Source: Paenibacillus marchantiophytorum (lineage in GTDB: Bacteria; Bacillota; Bacilli; Paenibacillales; NBRC-103111). From it: a stretch of DNA of 64,000 bases. The stretch is from assembly GCF_014640555.1 (NCBI RefSeq), contig NZ_BMHE01000010.1, positions 122,940-186,939 on the forward strand. Reading direction: 5' to 3'. Under the pieces are notes generated by a model. The model was given only the letters and a program-made list of their open reading frames with translations, was not told the DNA's origin and made no database searches. Of this stretch, positions 42,039-51,528 are shown in pieces. Each line of letters opens with the position of its first letter. The first letter of the stretch is position 1. The position numbers and the translations under genes are program-made.

Positions 42039-44291
42039 ATGGACAAAATCTGGTATCAACAGCCCGCTGAGTTATGGGAAGAGCATGCTCTTCCCATTGG
42101 CAACGGGAGATTAGGGGGGATGGTATTCGGCGGGATTGAACGTGAACGTATTCAGTTTAATGAAGAGACGCTCTTTACGGGGCGGCCTGCTCGAATAGAA
42201 GGCGCCCCTTATCAGGAACTTAATCAAATTAGGGAATATTTAAAGCTTAAACAGTATGTGGCGGCTTATAGGCATGCGGAAAGAGAGTTTTTGAAGCCAG
42301 CGTCTTATGGGGATGAAAGTGATTTTGGGATGTACCAAAATTTTGGCGAAGTTCTCGTAGAGATGGAACATCCTGAAGGGAAAGTAACCGATTATCTCAG
42401 GGAGCTTGATCTTGATGAGGCGCTTGCTCGCGTTAGCTATCGGTGTGAGGAGCAGGAGTTTTATCGTGAATATTTCTCCAGTTGCCCGGATAATGTCATG
42501 GTCATGCGTTTTCGCTGCAGCAAGCCGAATGCCTTGAACATGAAAGTACATTTGGTGAGTGCGCAGGCAGGAGCGATAATTTCTTACGATCAGGCAGAAT
42601 CTCGAATAACCATGAACGGGAGCATGACGAATCTGGCGTATGAAGCACAGATTCGTGTTGCGACTAAGGGAGGCACAATCGAGGCGATTAATGACGCTTT
42701 ATTGATTCGTGAAGCTGACGAAGTCATGCTGCTGCTCAGCGCTGCAACGGATTACGATGCAAGTCGGGAGTCATTCCGCGGCAAGGATTATACGTCATTT
42801 AATCGGTCTTTTCTAGATCAAGCTGGAGAGAAATCGTTCCATGATCTGCTTGGAGCTCACGTAATAGATTATCAACAACTGTATAAAAGGGTCGAGTTAA
42901 AGATTGATGGGCTGGACAACAACCACTTACCAACGGACGAGCGTTTGCGACGGTATCGAGAGGGCGAGTACGATGTCGGGCTTGAATCGCTTCTTTTTCA
43001 ATACGGTCGTTACTTACTGATAAGCAGTTCACGTCCTGGCAACTTGCCCGCAAACCTGCAAGGGATATGGAACAATAGCAACAACCCGATGTGGGGCTCG
43101 ATGTTCTGTTACAACATTAATTTCAATATGAATTATTGGCATGCCGAATCGACGAATCTTACTGAGTGTCATGCCCCTATGATCGATTTCATTGACCGCT
43201 TGCGGCCAAGCGGCAGGCTATCCGCGAAGGCATTTTTCAATGCCAGTGGCTGGTTTACAGCCAAGAAATCTGACATCTGGGGCTTTACTCAGCCATATGC
43301 TGCCGCTGTAAACGGACTTTTTATCGGCGGTGCAGGTTGGTTATGCGAAGATGTTTGGCAGGTATACTGCTTCAACCTGGATCGTGCGTACTTGGTTGAA
43401 ACCGCATATCCGATCATGAAGGAAAGCGCAGAGTTTTACCTCGACTATTTGACGGAGAACGAAGAAGGGCAATTGGTTTCCTCGCCCTCCACTTCACCTG
43501 AGAATGAGTTTGTTGTTAACGGACAGATCTGTACGGTAAGCGACGGCTGCGAGATGGATCATCGGATTGTGGAGAGCTTGTTTCGCAACTGTTTGAAAGC
43601 TTGCGATATTCTTGGCATCCATGACGAATTCAGAGCGGAGTTGGAACGTGCTTTGCCGAAGGTGGCTCCGGTTCGTCTGGGGCGTTATGGGCAAATCCAA
43701 GAGTGGGAACACGACTGGGACGACCCGGAGGATCAGCATCGTCATGTTTCACAGTTATTCGGACTACATCCTGCTTCTCTGATCTCACCAACTCGAACGC
43801 CCGAGCTGGCTGAAGGTGCCAAGGTTGTTTTGAATTGCCGAGGTGATCAAGGAACGGGGTGGAGCAGGGCATGGAAAGTGAATCTGTGGAGTCGGCTTCA
43901 GGATGGTAATCGTGCGTATAAGCTGATACGAGGGACGCTGGAAGAGTTGACATTTGATAATTTGTTCAACGTTCATCCTCCATTTCAAATTGATGGCAAC
44001 TTCGGGCTGACCGCAGGGATTGCGGAGATGCTCCTTCAAAGTGAGTTCGAAGGCTGTATTGATTTGCTCCCCGCGCTTCCGGATGTTTGGGAAAGTGGTT
44101 ATGTGAGAGGACTAAGAGCCCAAGGCGGTTATACTGTTGATCTAAGGTGGGAGCAGGGAGGCAGATTGATTCACGCTGACTTCTATGGAGAGTCTGGTAA
44201 GCGCGGAAAGCTGCGATCAGGTAATGACTTGGTAGAGTTTCAACTGAATGAGCAAGGTTGTTATACCTATAGGACAAACGTTTTGATTTGA
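42039..44291 (+). CDS. GH95 alpha-L-fucosidase (or alpha-L-galactosidase)
   Basis: This 750-residue enzyme has the GH95 N-terminal beta-domain (WYQQPAELWEEHALPIGNGRLGGMVFGGIERERIQFNEETL) and an alpha/alpha-barrel with NINFNMNYWHAE (paired Asn, near 361), STSPENEF (general acid Glu, near 483), HVSQLFGLHPASL and PPFQIDGNFGLTAGIAEMLLQ (Asp near 652). GH95 enzymes cut alpha-1,2-fucose or alpha-L-galactose by inversion. There is no signal peptide, so it acts on imported oligosaccharides. Start ATG 42039 has GGAGG upstream; it lies 21 bases after the binding-protein gene. It is the intact fucosidase of the locus, which matters because the GH29 gene is interrupted. Confidence 0.92.
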   Translation: MDKIWYQQPAELWEEHALPIGNGRLGGMVFGGIERERIQFNEETLFTGRPARIEGAPYQELNQIREYLKLKQYVAAYRHAEREFLKPASYGDESDFGMYQNFGEVLVEMEHPEGKVTDYLRELDLDEALARVSYRCEEQEFYREYFSSCPDNVMVMRFRCSKPNALNMKVHLVSAQAGAIISYDQAESRITMNGSMTNLAYEAQIRVATKGGTIEAINDALLIREADEVMLLLSAATDYDASRESFRGKDYTSFNRSFLDQAGEKSFHDLLGAHVIDYQQLYKRVELKIDGLDNNHLPTDERLRRYREGEYDVGLESLLFQYGRYLLISSSRPGNLPANLQGIWNNSNNPMWGSMFCYNINFNMNYWHAESTNLTECHAPMIDFIDRLRPSGRLSAKAFFNASGWFTAKKSDIWGFTQPYAAAVNGLFIGGAGWLCEDVWQVYCFNLDRAYLVETAYPIMKESAEFYLDYLTENEEGQLVSSPSTSPENEFVVNGQICTVSDGCEMDHRIVESLFRNCLKACDILGIHDEFRAELERALPKVAPVRLGRYGQIQEWEHDWDDPEDQHRHVSQLFGLHPASLISPTRTPELAEGAKVVLNCRGDQGTGWSRAWKVNLWSRLQDGNRAYKLIRGTLEELTFDNLFNVHPPFQIDGNFGLTAGIAEMLLQSEFEGCIDLLPALPDVWESGYVRGLRAQGGYTVDLRWEQGGRLIHADFYGESGKRGKLRSGNDLVEFQLNEQGCYTYRTNVLI

Positions 44292-44304
44292 AATTCAAGA
44301 GTGG

Positions 44305-44350
44305 AAACTAAGCTTGTCAGTACAAAAACTGGCAGGCTTAGTTTTCTTTA
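44305..44350 (+). terminator. Terminator after the GH95 gene
   Basis: AAACTAAGC (44305-44313) pairs with GCTTAGTTT (44336-44344), with an inner CAGT/ACTG stem, and a T-rich tail follows. Confidence 0.75.
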
Positions 44351-44404
44351 TCAGGATAAATTGTATGATACTATATAGATGAGATGAGGAAGGAGTGATG
44401 CGCA

Positions 44405-46132
44405 GTGTTTCGCCTAAAAAAATGGATACCTAACAAATTGAAATATCGGCTATTCTTTGCCTTTCTATTGCTCATTGTGACACCGTTTACATTTCTGCAA
44501 ATTTACAATTACAACAAAATGGAAAATACGATTATAAACCGACTACAGAAACAGAATCAGACGCAGGTTAATCTGTTGAAAAGTAATTTGGAGGATATAC
44601 GCTTTGCCATGCTTCAACGTTATTTGGAGTTCGAGAAGGATGAGGAGATGACGGGGTTGTTAACTTTGGCTGATTCGAACCCAGAACGAGATGAGAAAAT
44701 TATGGGGCGGATTGCTGCAAGCAGCAGCAAACTGGTGCCGCAGAATGAGTTTGTCAGTTATACTTTGCAGGATATGAAGGGGAAATCTTTCAAATTCCCT
44801 TTGACAAATCTCCAACAGGAGCAGGATTTGGATATGCCGTCTGTTTTCGCTAACCTTGAGGAGAAAGGCACGCTATCCACATGGAAAATGAATTCAATTG
44901 GCTTTAGAGGAGGTACCCTCTCCCTGTACGCCATACTTCAAACGCAGTCCGGTGACCCGTATGCTAGAATTCGGCTAACCTTTGATGTGGAGACCTGGCT
45001 CCAGCGTTCTACTAAAAACTTACTGATACAAGGAGAAGCTTTCATTATGGATTCATCGGGCGTTGTTGTGGTTCAAACAAACCAGGGCATGCAGCTCCCT
45101 CCAACTATAAATAATAATATTATACGATCCGATTCCTCTATGCATAGATCGAAGGATATGAAAATTATCAATTCCACTCCAATCCCTAGCCTGCAATGGA
45201 CCATGATTAGTATGGTCTCCATGGAATCCTATATAGGGGATATTAGCGCAATTAAACGTTCAATCTTTGCCACTTTCGGCGTATTCGTTCTCATTTTTAT
45301 TGTGATGACGTTTGTAATTTCCTCAGCTATGACTAGACCACTGCAAGTTCTTCAGATGAAAATGAGTGAGATGGTTCGTAAAAACTTTAATACGCTGCTT
45401 CCCGAGCATAAATATGTAGGAGAATCGCTTGAATTGGTCAGGACGTTTAACAACCTGGTCAAAGATATTCGATCGTTGATTCAGCGTCTTAGAGTGGAAG
45501 AGCGTCAGAAAGAAGCCGTTCGTTTCCAGATGCTCGTAGCCCAAATGAACCCTCACTTTTTATTAAATACGTTAAATATGATTAAGTTTCAGGCAATGGA
45601 TAAAGATCAAAAAGAAATTACTGAAGTTTGCGTGGCACTGGGGAAACTCCTAGAACAAAGCCTCTGTTCAGAGAAGGAGCTCATTTTCCTCAAAGACGAG
45701 TTGGAATTACTTCATGCTTATATCTATATTCAATCTATACGTTATGAAGATATGTTTGCCATTCAACTAGAGGTGGAAACGCAGTTGGACTACGTGCTTG
45801 TTCCTCAATTGACGTTGCAGCCATTAGTAGAAAACGCCATCTTGCATGGCATGATGTACAGGAGCAGTGGGGGGCTTATTCAAATTTCTATTTTCTGCAG
45901 AGAGAACAAGCTCGTCGTGGAGGTTGCGGATAATGGTTTGAATCCAGATTCATCCTTAAATCGTAATGACAGGAAGCGAAAAGGAATTGGTCTGGCTAAC
46001 TTGAAGGAACGTTTGGAATTGTTGTTTCGTCAAGAAGGAAAGCTTGAGCTCGTTCCGCTTCAACCAGGGATGCTTGTTAGAATTGAATTTCCACTATTAA
46101 TTTCCAACCCTTATCGAGGAGAAGGTCTATGA
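44405..46132 (+). CDS. YesM-type sensor histidine kinase
   Basis: This 575-residue membrane kinase has TM1 (about 14-34), an extracellular dCache-like sensor (about 35-280), TM2 (about 285-305) and a HAMP segment. The His_kinase domain carries phospho-His in VAQMNPHFLLNTLN (near residue 383). The HATPase part has the N-box LQPLVENAILHG and a G-box GIGLANLKERL. Start GTG 44405 follows AAGGAG by 9 bases. It overlaps the response regulator by 4 bases. It probably senses the sugar, or the sugar-loaded binding protein, outside the cell and signals to YesN. Confidence 0.92.
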   Translation: MFRLKKWIPNKLKYRLFFAFLLLIVTPFTFLQIYNYNKMENTIINRLQKQNQTQVNLLKSNLEDIRFAMLQRYLEFEKDEEMTGLLTLADSNPERDEKIMGRIAASSSKLVPQNEFVSYTLQDMKGKSFKFPLTNLQQEQDLDMPSVFANLEEKGTLSTWKMNSIGFRGGTLSLYAILQTQSGDPYARIRLTFDVETWLQRSTKNLLIQGEAFIMDSSGVVVVQTNQGMQLPPTINNNIIRSDSSMHRSKDMKIINSTPIPSLQWTMISMVSMESYIGDISAIKRSIFATFGVFVLIFIVMTFVISSAMTRPLQVLQMKMSEMVRKNFNTLLPEHKYVGESLELVRTFNNLVKDIRSLIQRLRVEERQKEAVRFQMLVAQMNPHFLLNTLNMIKFQAMDKDQKEITEVCVALGKLLEQSLCSEKELIFLKDELELLHAYIYIQSIRYEDMFAIQLEVETQLDYVLVPQLTLQPLVENAILHGMMYRSSGGLIQISIFCRENKLVVEVADNGLNPDSSLNRNDRKRKGIGLANLKERLELLFRQEGKLELVPLQPGMLVRIEFPLLISNPYRGEGL

Positions 46133-47550
46133 TGAGAACGGTACTTCTGGTCGAGGATGAGCCTTTTGTAAGACGTACATTGCTAAAGCAAGTGAACTGG
46201 GAAGCTATCGGTTACCAAGTAATTGGTGAGAGTGGCAACGGGCGTGAAGCGCTTCAAATGCTTCTTTCTCAAAGACCTGACATTGTTATTACCGACATCA
46301 TGATGCCGGAGATGAACGGGACGGAACTTTTAAAACGAGCGCGTGAAGAAGGGGTGGACTCCAAATTTATTATGCTAACCTGCATGAATGATTTTGAGTA
46401 CGCGCGCCAAGCGATTGAATTTGGTGCTTCGGGCTATATATTAAAGCTGTCCATGAGTATTCCGGAGTTGGAGCAGAAACTTGTGAAACTACGTGTCGAA
46501 CTGGACGAGAAAGAGCAGTACAATAAAATCAAGCAGCAGGAAAATAGAGCAGTTGTCCAATCTGTGTATCAGAAGGTCTGGATGAATATCGTAAACGGTA
46601 AAGAAGTGACAGACAGGTCGTTAGATCTTGATTTTGAGCGGGTTTATCCTTACGTGCAAATTTGGGCGAGCGCTTCCAGACAAGCTGAATTCCCTGATGC
46701 TGCTGCTGACGTTGAGGTTCATCGATTTATGGATGAGTTTCAGGAGAGCAGGTTTTACTGGCACCCGGCACCTATTCAGATAGCAAGTGCAACGAACTAC
46801 CCAAATTTGGTTAGCAGCAGTCTTGTACCAACCATGGAGTGGGGGCAGGCATGGAGAAAATTGAGAGGAGCTCTGCTCGAGGCATGGTATGCAGGAGAGA
46901 TTCCATATATCGAACCGGATAGTAGGCTTACTGATCTTCGTTGGGAGGAAGAGAAGGCACTGCTTCTTCTGCTGGATCATGGCAAGTGGAGTGAATTTCG
47001 CAGAGTTCTTGCTGATAGATGGGGACTTTATGCGAGGTCACGGACCGACTACCATCATGTAAAAAAAGCGGGACTAGTCATTATAGGCATGTATCAGAAA
47101 CAATTTCCAGAAGCTTCAGTAGACCAAGAAATCGTCTATAAAGCATCAAGCCATGCTGAATTGTTACGAAAGTTGGACGAGACGTTGGAAAACTGTTTGA
47201 CTTTAAAGCGGGCAGCATCTGTAGCATATACATCGAATCGAGATGTAAATAGAATAATAGATTATATTCATCTTAATTACAGCGAGGAAATCACGGTTAA
47301 AAGCTTGGCGGAGTACGTGTCGTATGATCCTCATTATGTAAGTGCATTATTCAAGAAGAAAAAAGGTACAACCATTATCAACTATATCCAACTATACAGG
47401 GTGGAGCAAGCCAAGCGGCTTTTGAAAGATACCATGCTGTCCATCACCGAGGTTGGTGAACGAGTAGGATTCGAGAATGACAATTATTTCATAAAAATAT
47501 TTAAGAGGTTCGTCAACATGACGCCAAATCAATACCGTCAATTAAGATGA
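46129..47550 (+). CDS. YesN-type response regulator with AraC DNA-binding domain
   Basis: This 473-residue protein has a receiver domain (1-125; phospho-Asp56 in IVITDIMMPEMNG), a long middle region and a C-terminal AraC/XylS domain (about 370-473) with two helix-turn-helix units: SEEITVKSLAEYVSYDPHYVSALFKKKKGTTIINYIQ and SITEVGERVGFENDNYFIKIFKRFVNMTPNQYRQLR. AraC-type dimers bind tandem half-sites next to the -35, exactly the arrangement found four times in this locus, so YesN is the best candidate activator. Binding was not shown. Confidence 0.92.
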   Translation: MMRTVLLVEDEPFVRRTLLKQVNWEAIGYQVIGESGNGREALQMLLSQRPDIVITDIMMPEMNGTELLKRAREEGVDSKFIMLTCMNDFEYARQAIEFGASGYILKLSMSIPELEQKLVKLRVELDEKEQYNKIKQQENRAVVQSVYQKVWMNIVNGKEVTDRSLDLDFERVYPYVQIWASASRQAEFPDAAADVEVHRFMDEFQESRFYWHPAPIQIASATNYPNLVSSSLVPTMEWGQAWRKLRGALLEAWYAGEIPYIEPDSRLTDLRWEEEKALLLLLDHGKWSEFRRVLADRWGLYARSRTDYHHVKKAGLVIIGMYQKQFPEASVDQEIVYKASSHAELLRKLDETLENCLTLKRAASVAYTSNRDVNRIIDYIHLNYSEEITVKSLAEYVSYDPHYVSALFKKKKGTTIINYIQLYRVEQAKRLLKDTMLSITEVGERVGFENDNYFIKIFKRFVNMTPNQYRQLR

Positions 47551-47640
47551 AGAAGCAAAACAGTATGCTACATAGCTTAAAAAGAGATTCACTCTTATAT
47601 CTACTCTTACTGTTGCTAATGGCGTATATAAGCTAGCACA

Positions 47641-47676
47641 AGCCTATGCGAGACCGAATTTCGGATCGCATAGGCT
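47641..47676. terminator. Long hairpin between convergent genes
   Basis: AGCCTATGCGA (47641-47651) pairs with TCGCATAGGCT (47666-47676), and CCGAA/TTCGG extends it inside. It lies between the convergent YesN and GntR genes and may stop both transcripts, though U-tracts are weak. Confidence 0.55.
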
Positions 47677-47695
47677 TATACGATTTGGAGCCATT

Positions 47696-48445
47696 CTACT
47701 CACGCTTGATAAACAATTTAAACACACTATTTTTCAAATAGTCCAGGGAATAGAAGACCGGCCTATCGTTTTCGTCGAAATGGAGTTGTTTTAATAAAAT
47801 GATCTCCTCATTGCCTAGCACCTTCACTGCATTCTGATCCATTTCCTTGGAGCTGCTTAATGCACAGATTTCTGTAATTGCGTAGGCAATATGGATGCCC
47901 ATCTTGCTCTTAAGAAAGTCAAAGATGGCCCCAGAAAATTCCCCCTCGAAATGACCTGCGACCAGACTTTGCGGGAAAATATTATAATAAAAGACGACTT
48001 TGTTGCCATCGGCTGTTCGCGAACGCTCCAAAATGACAACTTTTTCATCAATTTGAAGCTGTTTTTTCCAATCATCCTCTGGCTCGCGCGTATAGATTTT
48101 GATGTCTAATTCACTTTCCGTGTAGCCCTCATTTTTGATCATTTGACCTACGCTTTGCAGTTTGCTCAGTGGGTTAATAATGAAATCGGACCGATTGTTG
48201 ACATAGGTTCCAACGCCATTTTTACTGATGAGCACCTTCTCCCGCTGAAGCATTTTGAGTGCCTCACGGAGCGTGGGCCGGCTCACCTCGAATTTCTTCG
48301 CGAGTTCAGGCTCGGAAGGAAGCTTTTCCCCTGGCTTCAGCTCCCCTTGGGATATACTTTTTTCAATCTCTTCTTTGACTCTGAGATAAAGCAACTTTTT
48401 CTCCAAATTTCGCTGATTCCTCTCTATCATTGTTTTCAAAACCAT
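47696..48445 (-). CDS. GntR-family (HutC-type, UTRA domain) transcriptional regulator
   Basis: This 249-residue repressor has an N-terminal winged helix (LYLRVKEEIEKSISQGELKPGEKLPSEPELAKKFEVSRPTLREALKMLQREKVLISKNGVGTYV) and a C-terminal UTRA effector domain (about 95-249). HutC-type members include PhnF/PhnR of phosphonate genes and NagR/YvoA of sugar-phosphate genes, so the effector is often a phosphorylated or amino compound. ATG 48445 or 48430 could be the start. It is divergent from the second Fbp/Afu-type importer. Two copies of TGCTGTCTGACA in opposite orientation, one before each gene, are its likely operators. Confidence 0.9.
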   Translation of the reverse strand: MVLKTMIERNQRNLEKKLLYLRVKEEIEKSISQGELKPGEKLPSEPELAKKFEVSRPTLREALKMLQREKVLISKNGVGTYVNNRSDFIINPLSKLQSVGQMIKNEGYTESELDIKIYTREPEDDWKKQLQIDEKVVILERSRTADGNKVVFYYNIFPQSLVAGHFEGEFSGAIFDFLKSKMGIHIAYAITEICALSSSKEMDQNAVKVLGNEEIILLKQLHFDENDRPVFYSLDYLKNSVFKLFIKRE

Positions 48446-48458
48446 GTTCGTATTCCGG

Positions 48459-48470
48459 TGCTGTCTGACA
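48459..48470 (-). promoter_or_regulatory. GntR operator, self-control copy
   Basis: TGCTGTCTGACA (48459-48470) contains the 9-bp near-palindrome TGTCTGACA, 14 bases upstream of the GntR ATG. The complement is repeated at 48608-48619. Confidence 0.6.
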
Positions 48471-48571
48471 ACAACAGTGTATCACATATTTATTATTTTA
48501 AAAACAAGTAAACGTATATACATAAGGGTTTAAAAGAATTTTACCTACACAATTATTTAACATTGGAACGA

Positions 48572-48619
48572 TTGACTTAGGTGAGTTATCTTACCTATAA
48601 TTTTAGATGTCAGACAGCA
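48572..48619 (+). promoter_or_regulatory. Promoter and GntR operator of the second Fbp/Afu-type importer
   Basis: TTGACT (48572-48577), an 18-base spacer and TATAAT (48596-48601) form a strong sigma-A promoter. TGTCAGACAGCA (48608-48619) sits at the expected transcription start, where a bound repressor would block RNA polymerase. A TAGGT/ACCTA inverted pair fills the spacer. Confidence 0.7.
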
Positions 48620-48671
48620 TGATGAACAGCGATGAAGGAAGAAAAAAGAGAGATCATCTAGGAGGATGGAT

Positions 48672-49784
48672 ATGTTTTAGAAACCAAAAGCACGTTCACT
48701 AAGTTTGTTATTGACGGCTACTTTTATGTTGACCACTGTTTTAACAGCGTGTGGGACTAGCGCCAATACGCAAGGTACTTCGTCGACACCTGCACCAACT
48801 AGTTCGGCAAGCAGCGAGCCTGCCAAAGCAACGACAGCCCCAGCGTCGAAGAAATTGGTTGTTTACGCGGCGTTAAATGAAGATGATATCGTGCAAATTC
48901 AAAAGAAGTTTAAAGAAGATACGGGCATTGAAATTGAATATTTACGTTTAAGCGGCGCTGGAGAGGCTAGTACGCGCATTCAAGCTGAAAAGGCTAATCC
49001 TAAAGCGGATATTTTCGTGGGTGGATCGGTTGAGTTCTATGAGCCGCTGGCTCAGCAAGGTTTGCTCGAAAACTATACGTCCCCTAACGCCAAAGATCTT
49101 GAGTCGCGATTTAATGATCCGAAGGGCTACTGGCAAGGGTGGTATATGGGCGTACTTGGTATCGTTCTGAACAAAGACAGATTCCAAAAAGAGCTTGCAC
49201 CGAAAGGCGTTAAAGAGCCAACAACATGGGATGACTTGCTTGACCCTGCTTATAAAGGCCTATTCCTTACGTCCAATCCTGCAACGGCAGGCGGCGGTTA
49301 TATCTTCGTTGCTGACCAGTTGTTCCGGTTGGGAGATGAGAAGGGTTGGGACTATTTGAAAAAGTTGAATACCAATGTTCATCACTACACACCTGCTGCA
49401 GGGGATGGCATTACACTTACGGCTACAGGCGAATTCGTAGCGGCTATGTCCTGGGCACATGATATCGTCAAGTCAGCTCAGAAAGGGTATCCCATTAAAG
49501 TCATCGTTCCAGACCAAACGGCATTCGAAATTGGCGGCGTGGGTATTGTGAAAGGTGGGGCAAATACGGAAAATGCTAAAAAATTCGAAGACTGGCTGTT
49601 AACTAAGCCGATCGGGGAAATGAATACGAAAATGTCCAATCGCTATTCAGTAAGAAAAGATGTAGCACCACCGGAAGGCATGATCAAGATCGAAGATGTC
49701 AAACTTGCGAATTATGACAGAGTCAAGGCCGCTCAGATGAAAGCGGACGTTGTGAAGAAATTTACGGAAATGACAGGTAAATAA
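48672..49784 (+). CDS. ABC substrate-binding lipoprotein with TAG at codon 3
   Basis: The well-placed start ATG 48672 (AGGAGG six bases upstream) reads M-F-stop(TAG 48678-48680) and continues in frame KPKARSLSLLLTATFMLTTVLTAC, a full lipoprotein signal. Translation could restart at TTG 48705, giving 359 residues with a shorter signal (MLLTATFMLTTVLTAC) that lacks the basic N-region; otherwise export or expression is damaged. The mature part is a complete Fbp/Afu-type binding protein (KKLVVYAALNEDDIVQIQKKFKEDTGIEIEYLRLSGAGEASTRIQAEKANPKADIFVGG). The TAG may be a mutation (CAG or AAG before) or a sequence error. It is the first gene of the operon and related to those at 1-903 and 3876-4952. Confidence 0.85.
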
Positions 49785-49806
49785 CTGCTTTAAAGGACTG
49801 TTTGAT

Positions 49807-49839
49807 CACCTCCCTTGCTGTGAATGGGCTAGGGAGGTG
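49807..49839 (+). other. Intercistronic hairpin covering the permease ribosome site
   Basis: CACCTCCCT (49807-49815) pairs with AGGGAGGTG (49831-49839). The second arm contains the only Shine-Dalgarno-like sequence next to the permease start, so folding would lower permease translation relative to the binding protein. Confidence 0.55.
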
Positions 49840-51516
49840 CATGCATCTAACCGAAAGGTGTGGAAACAATTGATTTCAACTACTGTCAAGAATACCTGGG
49901 CTGAAATGAAGAGGTTAAAAAATGAACCTGTCTTAGCTTTGGGTGTGGCAGCGATTATTCTGATTACGTGCTTGTTTGTCGTTTGGCCCATTATGAAAGT
50001 GATAAGCTTCACTCGGTTTGAAGATTATTTGAAGATTTTTACATACTCGCGATGGTATCATGCCGCCTTGAATAGCTTATTTATGACGGTTATATCAACC
50101 CTATCCTGTACGGTCATTGCTTTTGTTTTTGCCTATACCATTGCAAGACTCAAAGTGCCTTTCAAAGGTCTCTTCAAGTTTATTACGATTCTACCCATTG
50201 TTTCCCCGCCGTTTATTGTTGCACTGTCCTATATCCTCCTCTTCGGAAGACAGGGCATCATCTCGAAATATGTGCTGCACGCTAATATTGATATCTACGG
50301 CTGGCACGGCCTATGGTTGGTTCAGACGATGACTTTTTTTCCATATGCTTATGCGGTTATTTATGGCGTTCTGAAGTCGATTTCCAACAATTTGGAGTAT
50401 GCGGCTTATAATCTCGGAGCCACACATTGGCAGGTCTTTAAGAATGTTTTCCTTCCCTTATGCAGGCCGGGTATTGCAGGCGGGGCGCTGATTACAGCGA
50501 TGAATGTGTTGGCCGATTTTGGCAATCCCTTGATCATAGCCGGGAACTTCACTGTGCTGCCGACTGAGGCCTACATGCAGATGTCAGGCTTGTTCGATTT
50601 GAATTCAGCGGCTGTGCTTTCAACAGCACTGTTGATTCCTGCGCTGGGTCTGTTTGTGTGGAACAGAGCCTGGGTAGGTAAAAAATCCTATGTTACTGTT
50701 ACGGGTAAAGAAACATCCCTTGACCATTTTCCATTGCCTCCCGTCATCAAATGGGGGTTGTTTACGTTCTGCTTGCTCATCACGCTTATTGTTCTTGCTG
50801 TCTACGGTGTGCTGTTTTATGGCGCTTTCACCAAGACATGGGGGTTTGATTGGTCATTCACCTTACAGAATATACATTACGTGACGGCCAAGGGGCGAGA
50901 AATATTTAATAGCTTGAAATTTGCGTTACTCGCCTCGTTAGCTGCTGGATTCTTCGCTTTACCTTTGGCTTTTATTGTTCAAAGAAGGCAGATAGGGATC
51001 AATCGGCTGCTGGATTTCTTGGCAATTCTGCCAGGAGCTGTTCCTGGGGTATTCCTGGGACTTGGTTTTGCGATGGCGTTTAATGAAGGGCCGCTCCTGC
51101 TTTCGGGAACTTCGCTGATTATGGTCCTTGCCCTCATGTTCTGGAATTTACCAACCTGTTATAGCGCCAGCCTTGCAGGCCTTCAGCAGATTAGTGGAGC
51201 ATTGGAAGAAGCTTCGCTTAATCTTGGCGCAGGCAACTTTACGACCTTTAGGAAAATTGTGCTTCCACTTCTGAAAGGGCCGTTCATCTCGGGAATTGTC
51301 GTGTCTTTTCTGCGGTCAGTGACTTGTTTGAGCGTTATTATTTTCATTTACTCGGCGAAGACTTCGGTAGGCACGGTATCCATTCTTGGTCTGGTCCAAA
51401 ACGGAGCATGGGGCAGTGCATCAGCATTTACGGTTGTGCTTATTTCCATTGCATTCGTTGTACTGGCCGTGGCTGAATTTTTCTTGAGAAAGCAAGGCAG
51501 ATCAATAGAACTTTAA
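49837..51516 (+). CDS. ABC transporter permease, two fused permease domains (FbpB/AfuB type)
   Basis: This 559-residue permease is a paralogue of 2137-3816, with the same segments (PFKGLFKFITILPIVSPPFIVALSYILLFGRQGIISKYVL; WVGKKSYVTVTGK between halves) and two EAA loops (EYAAYNLGATHWQVFKNVFLPLCRPGI; EEASLNLGAGNFTTFRKIVLPLLKGPF). GTG 49837 is the earliest start; TTG 49870 (MISTTVKNTW) preceded by AAAGGTG is an alternative. It works with the flanking binding protein and ATPase. Confidence 0.9.
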   Translation: MHASNRKVWKQLISTTVKNTWAEMKRLKNEPVLALGVAAIILITCLFVVWPIMKVISFTRFEDYLKIFTYSRWYHAALNSLFMTVISTLSCTVIAFVFAYTIARLKVPFKGLFKFITILPIVSPPFIVALSYILLFGRQGIISKYVLHANIDIYGWHGLWLVQTMTFFPYAYAVIYGVLKSISNNLEYAAYNLGATHWQVFKNVFLPLCRPGIAGGALITAMNVLADFGNPLIIAGNFTVLPTEAYMQMSGLFDLNSAAVLSTALLIPALGLFVWNRAWVGKKSYVTVTGKETSLDHFPLPPVIKWGLFTFCLLITLIVLAVYGVLFYGAFTKTWGFDWSFTLQNIHYVTAKGREIFNSLKFALLASLAAGFFALPLAFIVQRRQIGINRLLDFLAILPGAVPGVFLGLGFAMAFNEGPLLLSGTSLIMVLALMFWNLPTCYSASLAGLQQISGALEEASLNLGAGNFTTFRKIVLPLLKGPFISGIVVSFLRSVTCLSVIIFIYSAKTSVGTVSILGLVQNGAWGSASAFTVVLISIAFVVLAVAEFFLRKQGRSIEL

Positions 51517-51528
51517 GTGGAGGAAACG

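Noticed and set aside
21312..48680. A changed genetic code with TAA/TAG read as Gln
   Set aside because: Many genes in the window end properly at TAA or TAG (for example the alkaline phosphatase, the PRD regulator and the GH59 gene) with readable non-coding sequence after them. Two isolated cases fit mutation or error better.
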